A DNA stretch of 64,000 bases from Gp1-AA133 sp964641665. GTDB taxonomy: Bacteria; Acidobacteriota; Terriglobia; Terriglobales; Acidobacteriaceae. The DNA lies in assembly GCA_964641665.1 (NCBI GenBank), contig CAZXKO010000038.1, positions 124,001 through 188,000 of the forward strand, written 5' to 3'. The position numbers were made by a program, and so were the translations under genes. The stretch's first letter is position 1, and every line of letters begins with the position of its first letter. Below are positions 17,257 through 26,342 of this stretch, piece by piece. The notes under the pieces are model-generated. The model saw only the letters and a list, made by a program, of their open reading frames with translations. It searched no databases and was not told where the DNA came from.

Positions 17257-18981
17257 TTACCCGATGAAGCCCTGCTGCTCCAGGTGCAAAATGATCTCCT
17301 GGGCGGACTCTTCCGGCGACAGTTCGGCTGTGTTGATGACGACTTCCGCGTTCTGCGGGGGCTCGTACGGATCGGAGATGCCGGTGAACTCCTTGATGAT
17401 GCCGGCACGCGCCTTGGCATAGAGGCCCTTGCGGTCGCGCTCTTCGCAGGTCTCGATGGGAGTTGCCACGTGGACCAGGACGAAACCGCCGAAGGGTTCG
17501 ACCATCTCGCGAACCTGTTTGCGGACCGCGTCATAGGGAGCGATGGGGGCGCAGATAGCAATGCCACCGTTCTTCGTGATTTCGGAAGCAACGTAGCCGA
17601 TGCGGCGAATGTTGATATCGCGATGTTCCTTGGAGAAACCAAGTTCGGACGAGAGATGCTTGCGAACTAGGTCGCCGTCGAGGATGGTTACCGGACGGCC
17701 ACCTGTCTCAAGAAACTTGGTGAGCAGGACGTTTGCAATTGTGGACTTGCCGGAGCCGGAGAGGCCGGTGAAGAAGATGGTCAGGCCCTGCTTGTGACGG
17801 GGCGGGTAGCTGCGGCGCAACTCCAGGACGACTTCGGGGTAGGTAAACCAAGCAGGGATGTCGCGGCCGCCGTTGAGGCGCTCGCGCAGTTCGGTTCCGG
17901 AGATATTCAGGACGCAGGAACCGTTCGGGACCTCGTTGTCGGGAACATATTTGTCCTGGTCCTCGAGGTAGACCATCATGTTGAAGGGGACCATCGTGAC
18001 GCCGATGTCGGCCTCGTGCTTTTTGAACAGCTCTTGCGCTTCGTAGGGGCCGTAGAAGTTCTTGCCGTCGGTGTCCTTGCCGGGACCGGCGTGATCACGG
18101 CCAACAATGAAGTGGGTGCAGCCATGATTCTTGCGGATGAGGCCATGCCAGATAGCTTCGCGGGGGCCGCCCATGCGCATGGCGAGGGGGAGCATGGCGA
18201 GCTTCACGGTGCCGTGCGGATACTTGGAGAGCAGGAGTTCATAGCAGCGGACGCGGGTGAAGTAGTCGACATCGCCGGGCTTGGTCATACCGACCGAGGG
18301 GTGAATGAGGAGATTGGCTTCGACTTGTTTGGCGGCGCGGAAGGTGAGTTCCTGATGGGCGCGGTGCATGGGATTGCGGGTCTGGAATGCGACCACCCGG
18401 CGCCAACCGAGGCGTGAGAATTCGGCGCGCAACTCGGCGGGGGTGAGACGGAGAGCGCGGAAGTCGTAGTGGGAGGGCAGTTGCAGTCCTTCCAGGGTTC
18501 CACCGACGTACCAGGGGTTGGCCCTATTGATGGCGTAATCGGCCCCCGGATGAGCTTTGCTGGTAGTGCCGAAAACGCTTTTGGCTTCGGCGGCACGATC
18601 GGGCTGCCAGACGTCTTCCACGTTAAGCACGGCGAGCATGACACCCTCGGGATCGCGCAGAGCGACTTTGCTGATGTCGGGCTTGAGAGACTTGGCAAAA
18701 TTTTCGGAGACGTCGAGGGTAATCGGCATGGGCCAGAGCACACCACTGGCCAGCCGCATGTTGTGACAGACACCTTCGTAGTCGGCACGCGTCATGAAGC
18801 CGCGCAAGGGAGAGAATCCACCATTCAGTAAGAGCTCGACATCGCAGATCTGGCGCGGGAGGAGATCCCAGGAGGGCCACTCTTTCGAATGAGCCTTGAG
18901 GTCGGCAGCGCGATCAGATGGGGCGATGAGTTGAGTGAGTTCTCCGCCGTGCGGCGGAATCAAATGGCTCGTCGAAGTCAA
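17257..18981 (-). CDS. Bifunctional sulfate adenylyltransferase / adenylylsulfate kinase
   Basis: The product has 574 residues from the chosen start. ATP sulfurylase comes first: the SHLIPPHGGEL start, QTRNPMHRAHQ adenylate motif and GRDHAGPG active-site loop. An APS kinase follows, with the P-loop FTGLSGSGKST and the LDGDLVRKHLS motif. Together they turn sulfate into APS and then PAPS. The frame is open to a TTG at 19074, but I prefer the TTG at 18981: AGGAGG (complement of 18991-18996) precedes it by 9 bases, and homologues begin at this segment. It leads an operon with the permease and CysQ genes. No APS/PAPS reductase is in the window, so PAPS could feed sulfotransferases as well as reduction. 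Confidence 0.92.
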   Translation of the reverse strand: MTSTSHLIPPHGGELTQLIAPSDRAADLKAHSKEWPSWDLLPRQICDVELLLNGGFSPLRGFMTRADYEGVCHNMRLASGVLWPMPITLDVSENFAKSLKPDISKVALRDPEGVMLAVLNVEDVWQPDRAAEAKSVFGTTSKAHPGADYAINRANPWYVGGTLEGLQLPSHYDFRALRLTPAELRAEFSRLGWRRVVAFQTRNPMHRAHQELTFRAAKQVEANLLIHPSVGMTKPGDVDYFTRVRCYELLLSKYPHGTVKLAMLPLAMRMGGPREAIWHGLIRKNHGCTHFIVGRDHAGPGKDTDGKNFYGPYEAQELFKKHEADIGVTMVPFNMMVYLEDQDKYVPDNEVPNGSCVLNISGTELRERLNGGRDIPAWFTYPEVVLELRRSYPPRHKQGLTIFFTGLSGSGKSTIANVLLTKFLETGGRPVTILDGDLVRKHLSSELGFSKEHRDINIRRIGYVASEITKNGGIAICAPIAPYDAVRKQVREMVEPFGGFVLVHVATPIETCEERDRKGLYAKARAGIIKEFTGISDPYEPPQNAEVVINTAELSPEESAQEIILHLEQQGFIG

Positions 18982-18990
18982 TTTCTTAGG

Positions 18991-18996
18991 CCTCCT
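18991..18996 (-). promoter_or_regulatory. Strong ribosome-binding site deciding a TTG start
   Basis: A perfect AGGAGG lies 9 bases before the TTG at 18981. It decides the start of the sulfurylase/kinase gene against the far upstream TTG at 19074. Confidence 0.7.
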
Positions 18997-19397
18997 GGGC
19001 TCAAAGTCATTCCTGCTGGGATGAAACGCCGGGATCGAAATCCGGGCGGATGCCTGCGGCAATTTGCTCTGCAATCCGAATGAACGGGAGCGAAACAGAA
19101 CAACTTAGATTTAGATCCCAGCTGGGGTGGAAGGTGAGGGCAAAAGTCGTACACCCGGTCCCCGCTGAGGCTCCCCGCTAAACGATTGATATCTATATGC
19201 TTAATATTCTCTGACGTTTGGGCATTCTAGACAAGCGCAAAGCCAAGAATTTTCGCTTGTATTCGATGGTTCCTGCCCATTTTTCCTTACTTTCCGCTAC
19301 ATATTGATTTTGCTGCAGGGCCCACGGACTCGAAAGGTTACGATGTTTCTTGAGCGGCCCACAGAACGCGGAATCATGATCAAGAACATGGCGAGGG
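18997..19397. promoter_or_regulatory. Divergent intergenic region between sulfate operon and GT39-like gene
   Basis: About 400 bases without a convincing gene, upstream of two divergent transcription units. An A+T-rich island at about 19185-19215 (TTGATATCTATATGCTTAAT) and the A+T-rich stretch at 19255-19312 are the best promoter candidates. No riboswitch or palindromic operator was recognised. Confidence 0.35.
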
Positions 19398-21251
19398 GTG
19401 CGTTCGGAAGCCAGTCCTCGGTTGGCCATGGTATATTTCCGGCTTCTCGCCAGAATGCCTGGAAGGGGACCGGGCGTCGATCCAATGTCATCGAGAACGA
19501 GCGGTACTCCGACGATCTTTTCTGAGATTGGCGGCCCTTTCTACAGAAATTCCGCAAGCGTAATGACGGGAGCTGGGGCGGCGTTTCTGCTTGCCCTGGG
19601 CATTGCTTTGCGCCTAGCCACTTATTTTGCGGACCGGTCACTGTGGGGCGATGAAGTGGCCATCGCGCTCAATCTGCGCTTTCGAGACTTTACGGGGTTA
19701 TTGGTGCCTCTGGATTATGAGCAGACCATGCCAATTCCCCTTTTGCTCAACATCAAATCGGTGGCTACGTTATTTGGATTTTCCGAATACACTCTGCGAC
19801 TGACTCTGCTGGTGGCCGGGTGCAGTCTGCTGGTCGTAACCTGGCTGGCATTCTCGAGGGAACTGGGTGCAACGATTGCGCTGATCGGTGTTGGGCTGAC
19901 GGCCGTTTACAAGCCACTGATCTACTACTCCTCCGAACTGAAGCAATATGGAGTGGATGCTCTGGTTAGCGCTGTAACCATCTGGCTGGTGCTGAGAGTG
20001 CTCAAGGAGCACCAGGATTCTGAGTGGCCGCGGCTGATCATCTGGGGCGTGTTGGGAATATTCCTGTCGCAACCGGCCATTTTTGTTTTAGCGGCCGTCG
20101 GGATAGCGGCTGTCATTGACCGGCGGTTTCGGACCTCGAAGCAGTGGCAAATCTACAACGGGTCGGCGGCCGTGATTTGGTTGGCTTGTTTCGGGACGCT
20201 GTTCTGGTTTTCCTACCGTGTAACTTCTCGCAGCACGTACATGCGGGCATTTTGGGCCGATTCGTTCCTGCATCCGACAGCGCCGCATTTTCGGCAAGAA
20301 TTCGCAAAGGCTATTTACGTTCTTTTGGGGGTCGGAAACTTCAGTTCGGTCAGGTTGCTGATCCTGATCGCACTGTTCGGCATCGGCGCATATGGAGTTC
20401 TAAGAAGTCGTGGCGTGCCCGGGTTGGTCTTGGCCGTGGGCCCATTTGTGGCCGTCTTGGCTGCCGCTGCAGTGCAGGCATATCCAATTGCGGAAAGGCT
20501 TTCGCTGTTCTTGAGCCCGTTTCTTTTTTGGATATATGCCTCCGGTGCAGCGATTGTGGCCGGCTGGCTTCCTCAAAAAGCAAGAACGGCAGGAGTAATC
20601 GGGCTGAGTTTGGCATTGTTTGCGCCAACCGGCATAGCGAGCGTTCAATACGCCTGGCGATTCCCCATGCGGGAAGCGACCCGTCAACTGGTAGCGCGCA
20701 TGAAGTCAACCGATCGGGACGCTCCGACGTACTTGGTTTTTGGCAAGTACCAGCAATGGGCCTACTACACGGGCGACTGGAGCTACCCGGAGACCCTGAA
20801 AAGGAGAATCGATTCGGTCGACACTAGTCGCTGTGTGCAACTCATCGAACTCGGAGCCGTTATCAAACCCGATGAGTGCGCGAAAAAAATAGAAGGGGGC
20901 ACCGTGAATATGCCCGGCGAGATCGTTGGAACTCCACCGCCCGGATCTTCGGAGGGGGTGCAGACGGAACTGCTATGGGCAGGGAGTGAGGCGCAGAGAA
21001 TCATTGCCGAAACGACGGCTGAGCACAAGGATCGCTTCTGGCTGTTTCTACCTATTTACAACGAGAACGCGAAGCAGCGCGGACTTTTGGAGAAGCTGAC
21101 GAACGCCTTGGAAGGAGATGGCGCGGGCCGCCTCGATACGTTCTCCCTCGGGGACAGCGTTGCATTGAGATACCGGATCCAGGGGAACGGTCCGCGAGCA
21201 ATGTCAGGAAGAGTTGTGGATCCTGCCGATCCGTCTTCTGTCCGCAACTAG
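19398..21251 (+). CDS. GT39-like polytopic membrane glycosyltransferase
   Basis: The ORF has 617 codons. The first membrane segment (TGAGAAFLLALGIALRL) is followed by a periplasmic loop with DRSLWGDEVAIAL, whose Asp-Glu pair is the hallmark of the ArnT/PMT (GT39) C-superfamily. Eight or more further membrane helices follow, then a soluble C-terminal domain of about 180 residues. Such enzymes use polyprenyl-phosphate sugars to modify periplasmic acceptors. The frame opens at a GTG (19398), but the first 55 residues look non-conserved. An ATG at 19485 or the ATG before TGAGAA could be the true start. Third-position GC looks lower than in the neighbours. It is convergent with the flippase gene. 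Confidence 0.75.
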   Translation: MRSEASPRLAMVYFRLLARMPGRGPGVDPMSSRTSGTPTIFSEIGGPFYRNSASVMTGAGAAFLLALGIALRLATYFADRSLWGDEVAIALNLRFRDFTGLLVPLDYEQTMPIPLLLNIKSVATLFGFSEYTLRLTLLVAGCSLLVVTWLAFSRELGATIALIGVGLTAVYKPLIYYSSELKQYGVDALVSAVTIWLVLRVLKEHQDSEWPRLIIWGVLGIFLSQPAIFVLAAVGIAAVIDRRFRTSKQWQIYNGSAAVIWLACFGTLFWFSYRVTSRSTYMRAFWADSFLHPTAPHFRQEFAKAIYVLLGVGNFSSVRLLILIALFGIGAYGVLRSRGVPGLVLAVGPFVAVLAAAAVQAYPIAERLSLFLSPFLFWIYASGAAIVAGWLPQKARTAGVIGLSLALFAPTGIASVQYAWRFPMREATRQLVARMKSTDRDAPTYLVFGKYQQWAYYTGDWSYPETLKRRIDSVDTSRCVQLIELGAVIKPDECAKKIEGGTVNMPGEIVGTPPPGSSEGVQTELLWAGSEAQRIIAETTAEHKDRFWLFLPIYNENAKQRGLLEKLTNALEGDGAGRLDTFSLGDSVALRYRIQGNGPRAMSGRVVDPADPSSVRN

Positions 21252-21326
21252 CTTCGCGGCGCAGTAGACCTGTTCGTTTTCTAGCGCGAAAGTGCGGCGG
21301 GCTTCCGGGTCCGTCCGGAGCGGGAG

Positions 21327-22877
21327 CTACTGCTGCTCCTCCTGATAGGTGTCGATCAAGGCGATGGCGACCTCGTCCAATTGCCGGCTGGAAAGTTCTC
21401 CCACCCGCCAGACGCGCTTGGTTCGGAGGGCCCAGAGTACGCCCAATCCGTAGGGCACCATGCTGATCAGAATCTGTATCCCAACCTGTACAACCGTACG
21501 AGCCAAGAACCAGTGGCGCATCAAGAACAAGGTCAGGACCAGTGGGGCACACAGGAGAAGGGGCAGAACGTAGGCCTCGCGGAGAAACGTGCCAACGCGA
21601 ACGCCGAGGAGCCTGCACAGATGGCGAGGCATGAAGAACAGCGTCGTGCAGAGCAAAGGCAGCGCTGTGCCTGCAGCGTCGCCGAGGAGACCGAAAGGGC
21701 GGATCAGGACGACGCTGAGAATAAGGTTGGCCCCGCTCTCCATCAATGTGATCCAGGCATAGGACTGGTGTTTGGCCATACCGTACAGGATGCGGACCGA
21801 GGCGCCCTGAGCAAGAGCGAGCGTGCTGGGGATCAGCAGGACGAGAAGCACGGGGTAACTGATCGCGACGTAGCGAGCGCCCACCCAGGCGGTAATGACG
21901 GATCTCCCCAGAATGAGAAGAATCGCGGTGATGGGGAAGATGATGAGGGCGCAAGCGCGGTTACCGGCAACCAAGATCTTTCTCAGCCGATCGATATCGC
22001 CTTGGGCGTCGGACTGGCCCGACATGGGAACAAAGATCTGGGCGAGGCTGCTCACGACTTCCGAGGCATAGTCGACGAGGCGGTCCGCGATGGAGAAGAA
22101 GGTAATCGCCGCGACCGGCATAAAGGCGCCAATAACAATCTCGTCGGTCTTGAAGCGCAGCTTGTAGGCGATCATGAGGATAAAGCTGACGGCGCTGTAA
22201 TTCGCGATCTCGCGGAAGGAACTGCGGTCGACGTATTTCCAACTGAGTGAAACGGGCAGGATGCGGAACACGATGGCGGCACGGACAAGCGAACCAAGGA
22301 TCGGCAAGCCGACTGTGATAAGAGCAACGGTGAGCAGGCCGCGGCCGTGATTCAGGGCGATGACGATGAGCACGGCACGAAGCAGGGTGGACGCGAGATT
22401 GGTGGCATTGACCCAATAAAAGCGCTGCAGGCCCTCGAGAATCCCGCCGAAGACGCCCGTGGGAAAGCCGAGAGCGACCGAGGCGCCGACCATAAGGAAG
22501 AGCCAACGGGCGGTGGCGAGGAACTCCAAGGGAATGTGGAACAAAGATTCGATGAACGAAGTGGCGAGCAGGGTGACGACCATCGTAAAGGCGCCGATCA
22601 CGGCGTAGCTGAGGAGGCTGGTGTTGATGAGCTTCGCCAGGGCTTCGGTGTTGTTGGTGGCGCAGTAGGTGGAGACGTAGCGGATGACGGAGGAACGGAT
22701 TCCTAGATCAAAGAGGCCGTAGTATCCGGTGACCGAGAAAATGAGGACCCAAATGCCGAAGGCGGTGTCGCCGAGGCGATGCAGGATGAAGGGGGAGAGG
22801 AAGATGCCAACCAGGATGTTGACTCCCAGGCTGAACCAACTGGAGCCGACATTCTTGACGATCTCAGTATGGCGCAT
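21327..22877 (-). CDS. Oligosaccharide flippase family protein (Wzx-like)
   Basis: The product has 516 residues with about 12-14 predicted membrane segments. The N-terminus NVGSSWFSLGVNILVGIFLS and the following PFILHRLGDTAFGIW are typical of the MOP superfamily polysaccharide exporters (Polysacc_synt/MATE-like). It would move undecaprenyl-linked repeat units across the inner membrane for polymerisation. The cytoplasmic C-terminus ends in a polar tail (TYQEEQQ). It is third in a leftward group with the GT2 gene (51 bases upstream) and the pyruvyl-transferase gene. No Wzy polymerase or Wzz chain-length protein was seen in the window. Confidence 0.87.
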   Translation of the reverse strand: MRHTEIVKNVGSSWFSLGVNILVGIFLSPFILHRLGDTAFGIWVLIFSVTGYYGLFDLGIRSSVIRYVSTYCATNNTEALAKLINTSLLSYAVIGAFTMVVTLLATSFIESLFHIPLEFLATARWLFLMVGASVALGFPTGVFGGILEGLQRFYWVNATNLASTLLRAVLIVIALNHGRGLLTVALITVGLPILGSLVRAAIVFRILPVSLSWKYVDRSSFREIANYSAVSFILMIAYKLRFKTDEIVIGAFMPVAAITFFSIADRLVDYASEVVSSLAQIFVPMSGQSDAQGDIDRLRKILVAGNRACALIIFPITAILLILGRSVITAWVGARYVAISYPVLLVLLIPSTLALAQGASVRILYGMAKHQSYAWITLMESGANLILSVVLIRPFGLLGDAAGTALPLLCTTLFFMPRHLCRLLGVRVGTFLREAYVLPLLLCAPLVLTLFLMRHWFLARTVVQVGIQILISMVPYGLGVLWALRTKRVWRVGELSSRQLDEVAIALIDTYQEEQQ

Positions 22878-22928
22878 CGCTAGCGAAGCCTCGCAGCGGA
22901 AGTCGCGGTTGGCGGTGCGGTGCGGAAA

Positions 22929-24008
22929 TCAAACAGTCCTCGGCCCGGCGGGGGTATTCAGGTTGAGGGTCTCGGTGCTGAGTCCGAGGTCGTTCAGTAA
23001 GCGCGCTCCCTGTTCGCGTTTCCGGCGGGCCACGCGCTGGAGGTGGGAGCGATAATAACGTTGCAGCAAGCCCGGGAAAAGGCGAAGTGCGAGTTGGACG
23101 GCGAGTAGTCTCCAGTCATGGACGGCGGAGGTAGCCTTGCGAGCGGCGCGTCCGGCCTCGTCAAATTGCCCAGCTAGTAGCGACTGCCGCACGACGTCGA
23201 GTTGGATTTCCGCCTCAGTCTGCGAGATCTTGCCGCGGGCCATGAGGGCCTGCCTTTCCGTGAGCGGCTGCGTCGACGAGATCTTCCTGTAGACCTCAAT
23301 GCGGGCCTGTCTCATGAGATCGCGGTTCCCGGCGAGTCCATTACCGAGCCGGTGGTACATCTGAATCTCGCGGGTGAAAGTCATTTTTACCCCATTGCGT
23401 GCCATTCGCAGCCACAGATCGTAGTCTTCACAGCGAATGAAGCGCTCATCGAACAGCCCGGCTTCGACGAGTGCCTGCCGTGAGGCCATGGTGGAGGAGG
23501 TGCTCACTGCGCATTCCTCGAGCAGGAGGTTTTCGAAGTCTACGGGCAGGGACTGGGGAGTGACCTCGAAGTCAATCGAGACCGGGTGGCTGCCCTCGAG
23601 CAGCACAGCGTTCGAATAGATGAGTCCGATAGAGGGATCCTTCTGGAGAGCCTCCACGTGTTTTGCCAAATGATGAGGGAACCAAAGATCATCACTATCG
23701 AGGAATGCGATGTACTTTCCGCGCGCCTCCCGGATGCCCACGTTCCGGGCACTGCTGGGGCCGCGATTGTCCTGACGGAGGTAGCGAATCTTCGCAAGAT
23801 ACGGCTGCAAGGCTTGTTCGAGTGCCGGTGTGTCGGGCGAACCGTCATTGATAACGATGATTTCGTAGTTAGCGAGAGTCTGGGCCAGCACAGAATTCAA
23901 GGTCAACGCAATATAGGGGGCCGCGTTGTAGGCAGGGATGACGACGCTGACGAGCGGGCCAGGCGCCGATGGGGGCTGCTGAGGAATGTCGGTCTGAGTC
24001 GAATTCAT
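22929..24008 (-). CDS. Glycosyltransferase family 2 protein
   Basis: The product has 359 residues. The GT-A fold starts at VSVVIPAYNAAPYIALTLNS and continues with EIIVINDGSPD and NVGIREARGKYIAFLDSDD, giving the metal-binding DSD motif at about residues 99-103. CEDYDLWLRMA provides the acceptor/base region. The C-terminal 100 residues are helical and basic. The enzyme probably transfers a sugar from a nucleotide donor to the lipid-linked exopolysaccharide intermediate. It lies directly upstream of the flippase gene and is separated from the pyruvyl-transferase gene by a 317-base gap, which may hold its own promoter. Confidence 0.88.
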   Translation of the reverse strand: MNSTQTDIPQQPPSAPGPLVSVVIPAYNAAPYIALTLNSVLAQTLANYEIIVINDGSPDTPALEQALQPYLAKIRYLRQDNRGPSSARNVGIREARGKYIAFLDSDDLWFPHHLAKHVEALQKDPSIGLIYSNAVLLEGSHPVSIDFEVTPQSLPVDFENLLLEECAVSTSSTMASRQALVEAGLFDERFIRCEDYDLWLRMARNGVKMTFTREIQMYHRLGNGLAGNRDLMRQARIEVYRKISSTQPLTERQALMARGKISQTEAEIQLDVVRQSLLAGQFDEAGRAARKATSAVHDWRLLAVQLALRLFPGLLQRYYRSHLQRVARRKREQGARLLNDLGLSTETLNLNTPAGPRTV

Positions 24009-24325
24009 GCTCGGCTGCGGGTCAGGCCAGAACGCGCGATTTCAGTCGTCTGGGGACCGAACTCCAGAGTTTCGGCACTCTCCCAAATAATACGTTTCTC
24101 CAGTGCAGATTGCACGGTGGTTTCAGGCTCATGACAGAGGCGAGTTAGGTACCTCGTTCCACGTGGAAATCGCCGCGCAAGGTCGTCAGGCGGCACAGAG
24201 ATTACAGAGTGGCAAGGGCACCCATTCGGGGCGGGACGCGGCTCTGCCCTCTCGTGCCACCGGCGAAGGCTGCACGCGATTGATTTTTCTCATGAGGACG
24301 ACGGCACTGGCGTCTGACACACGAC
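24009..24325. other. Intergenic gap between GT2 and pyruvyl-transferase genes
   Basis: These 317 bases hold no believable gene. They contain a 12-bp palindrome, TTCCACGTGGAA, at 24157-24168, about 150 bases upstream of the GT2 start. It could be a regulator site. Nothing else is recognised. Confidence 0.4.
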
Positions 24326-25465
24326 TCACGACGACTCCAGGGTCAGGTCTGCCCAGATGGTGGAGGGGGCCGGTGTCCTTGCGGGCGGTGCCTCCGCCGC
24401 GGACTGTCGCCAAGCGGCGTCCAGCACGGCTTGGACGGCGGGCATGTTGTCCAGGGTGGCGGCTTCGATGGTGAGGGAAATGTTCATCAAATCGGCGAAT
24501 TCTCGAATCTTGCGATCGTAAGGCATGAGGATGACGGGACGGCCGCAAGATAAGGCCAGGACCGCCGCGTGCAGCCGCATGGCGACGACAAAGCGCGCAG
24601 CGCGTATCCAGCGACAGACTTCGTTCAAGTCGGCGGTCCAGGGGCGCAACTGTACTTGATCGGTGTGGCTCATGACCTGCGCAACGCGTTCGTGCAATTG
24701 AGCATCCCCATGCCCACTAGCCGGATTGGCTTGAAACGGGATGAAGATTACCTTGACCTGGTGGCGCTCGATCAAGTCGTCCAAGCTGGCAGCCAGCGTC
24801 TGGATTCGAGTTCCGGTCATCTCATAAAGCCGGAAAACGTGCGGATCGTTCCGGAGACAGACCACCACGCAAGGTCGAGTCGCGGGCATTTCTGACAATA
24901 GGACTGAACGCTTGGCCAACAGGTCGGGCAAGCAGAGAACGATATCGGGGGCAAGTATAGTCTTCGCGCTGGCGTCGAGCTGGTGGCAGATTTTCTCGGA
25001 TCGGTGGTCGCGCACAATGATGCGGCGGCTCCGGCGGAACACCCACCGTAAGAGGACGCGTCCGTAGCGGGTTGAAGGTTCCCCGACGCCTGCATTGACC
25101 AAGTAGACCTTTTTGCCGAGGAGAATAGCGACGATCATTTTCTCTATCGTGTAGAAGAACGTCCGCCACCCCAAATCATCACGAATGAGGTCGCCTCCGC
25201 CAACAATCAACGCGTCACTGTGGCGGATGGTGCGGAGCACGCGCAGGGCCCCGCCTTTGAACCACGCGGTGCGCCAGGCCCATTCTCCTAATAGAGGGCA
25301 ATTCTCGACGGCGGGGAGTTGGTGGCTGCGCGTGACCTCAGCGGGCCGCTCCGACAAAACCGTCAGCTGGAAGTTCTGCCGCTCGAGCCAGGGTCGGAGA
25401 CAGAACAGCATCATTTCGTCGCCCAGGTTTCCCATTCCGTAGTAGCCCATTAGCAGTGCTTTCAT
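24326..25465 (-). CDS. Polysaccharide pyruvyl transferase family protein (CsaB-like)
   Basis: The product has 379 residues. It begins with the family signature GYYGMGNLGDEMML, followed by DALIVGGGDLIRDD at about residues 88-101 and the C-terminal MRLHAAVLALSCGRPVILMPYD (GT-B-like donor site). PS_pyruv_trans enzymes add a ketal pyruvate from phosphoenolpyruvate to a sugar of an exopolysaccharide or cell-wall polymer, adding negative charge. A related use in some bacteria is anchoring of S-layer proteins, which is not indicated here. It is the first gene of the leftward block-2 group. Confidence 0.87.
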   Translation of the reverse strand: MKALLMGYYGMGNLGDEMMLFCLRPWLERQNFQLTVLSERPAEVTRSHQLPAVENCPLLGEWAWRTAWFKGGALRVLRTIRHSDALIVGGGDLIRDDLGWRTFFYTIEKMIVAILLGKKVYLVNAGVGEPSTRYGRVLLRWVFRRSRRIIVRDHRSEKICHQLDASAKTILAPDIVLCLPDLLAKRSVLLSEMPATRPCVVVCLRNDPHVFRLYEMTGTRIQTLAASLDDLIERHQVKVIFIPFQANPASGHGDAQLHERVAQVMSHTDQVQLRPWTADLNEVCRWIRAARFVVAMRLHAAVLALSCGRPVILMPYDRKIREFADLMNISLTIEAATLDNMPAVQAVLDAAWRQSAAEAPPARTPAPSTIWADLTLESS

Positions 25466-26342
25466 TGAAGGCGCGTTGTTGTGAGATTCTCCCGGATCGA
25501 AGCAGTGACGCTGGTTTTGAAATCCGTGATTCGAGTGTAACCGACGTGCAAAGAACTGCTCGTGACCTGATCCCCGCGATCTTGGTCATTCTGGCAGGGG
25601 GCCGATGTCGAGAAGCCGAAATCGTACGTCAGTCGGCCTTCTTCACGGGGGCAGCTGATTTCGTAACGAGGCGCACGAGCCTTGTTCGGGGAAATGACTA
25701 CGGGACATCCGGACGGACGGAGCGGGGAAAGCGGCTCTCTTGCCGCGCCGGACGCGGGTTTTGGGCCAAGTTTTTTACTGGCCATACTCGTGTAATTGGT
25801 TCCACTCATTGGGACCGGACTGGCACTTTTGTCCTAATGTGTTTACCCTAGTCATTTCTAAGGACCTGAGGTCGCCCTGGTGTTCACGTCCCAGCGCAAG
25901 AAGCCAAGGTTGCGGGGGCCTAGCCCCCCGAATTGCAGCTGAGTTGAACCGTCCATTCGAAGGCGCCTCCTGCCCAAGCCCGTGCTGCGACCTCCGGCTG
26001 CCCGATAACTGATTTATTAACAATGCTTTACAAATCTCGTCGTGCCCGATTCAGGGCCCTAACACCTCACCTGAATCTGGAGTTCATCTTGGTAACAGCC
26101 GAGGGCTTCGCGCTCAAGTTAACCGATCCCCTGTGGAAAACCAGGCCGAAGGCCCGTAGCAAAAAAATGCAGAAAGTTGGAACTGTGAGTGCTATGAGAT
26201 TTGGTAAGAACGTTGGTAAGAACGCTCGTTTCAATCAATTGCAGTGGACGGACTGGCGGGGTAGCGGTGGGGCTTACGCGCTGAGCGCACCGCCGGCCAG
26301 AATCGCTCACTTTACAAAAAACATTCAGTTAGGGGGTATTGA
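25466..26342. other. Long intergenic region upstream of the first HTH pair
   Basis: These 877 bases lie between the divergent pyruvyl-transferase and HTH genes. Open frames at 25456-25851 and 26023-26346 lack family features and ribosome-binding sites. Features seen: a tandem 12-bp repeat at 26201-26224 and an AGGGGG ribosome-binding site just before 26343. A long 5' leader or small RNA could hide here, but none is recognised. Confidence 0.4.
26201..26224 (+). repeat. Perfect tandem 12-bp direct repeat (TTGGTAAGAACG x2)
   Basis: TTGGTAAGAACG occurs twice head to tail with no spacer, about 120 bases before the start of the first HTH gene. The position and 12-base spacing (close to one helical turn) fit a binding site for tandem HTH proteins, possibly the adjacent gene products. 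This is inference. Confidence 0.45.

Noticed and set aside
16398..17642. 414-codon leftward ORF over the permease and sulfurylase genes
   Set aside because: It is out of frame with two well-supported genes, is Pro/Ser/Arg-rich and has no domain. High G+C leaves such shadow frames open.
24157..24168. TTCCACGTGGAA as a possible ParB parS site
   Set aside because: parS needs TGTTTCACGTGAAACA-type flanks; this differs at several bases and is far from any par gene. Kept only as a generic palindrome.
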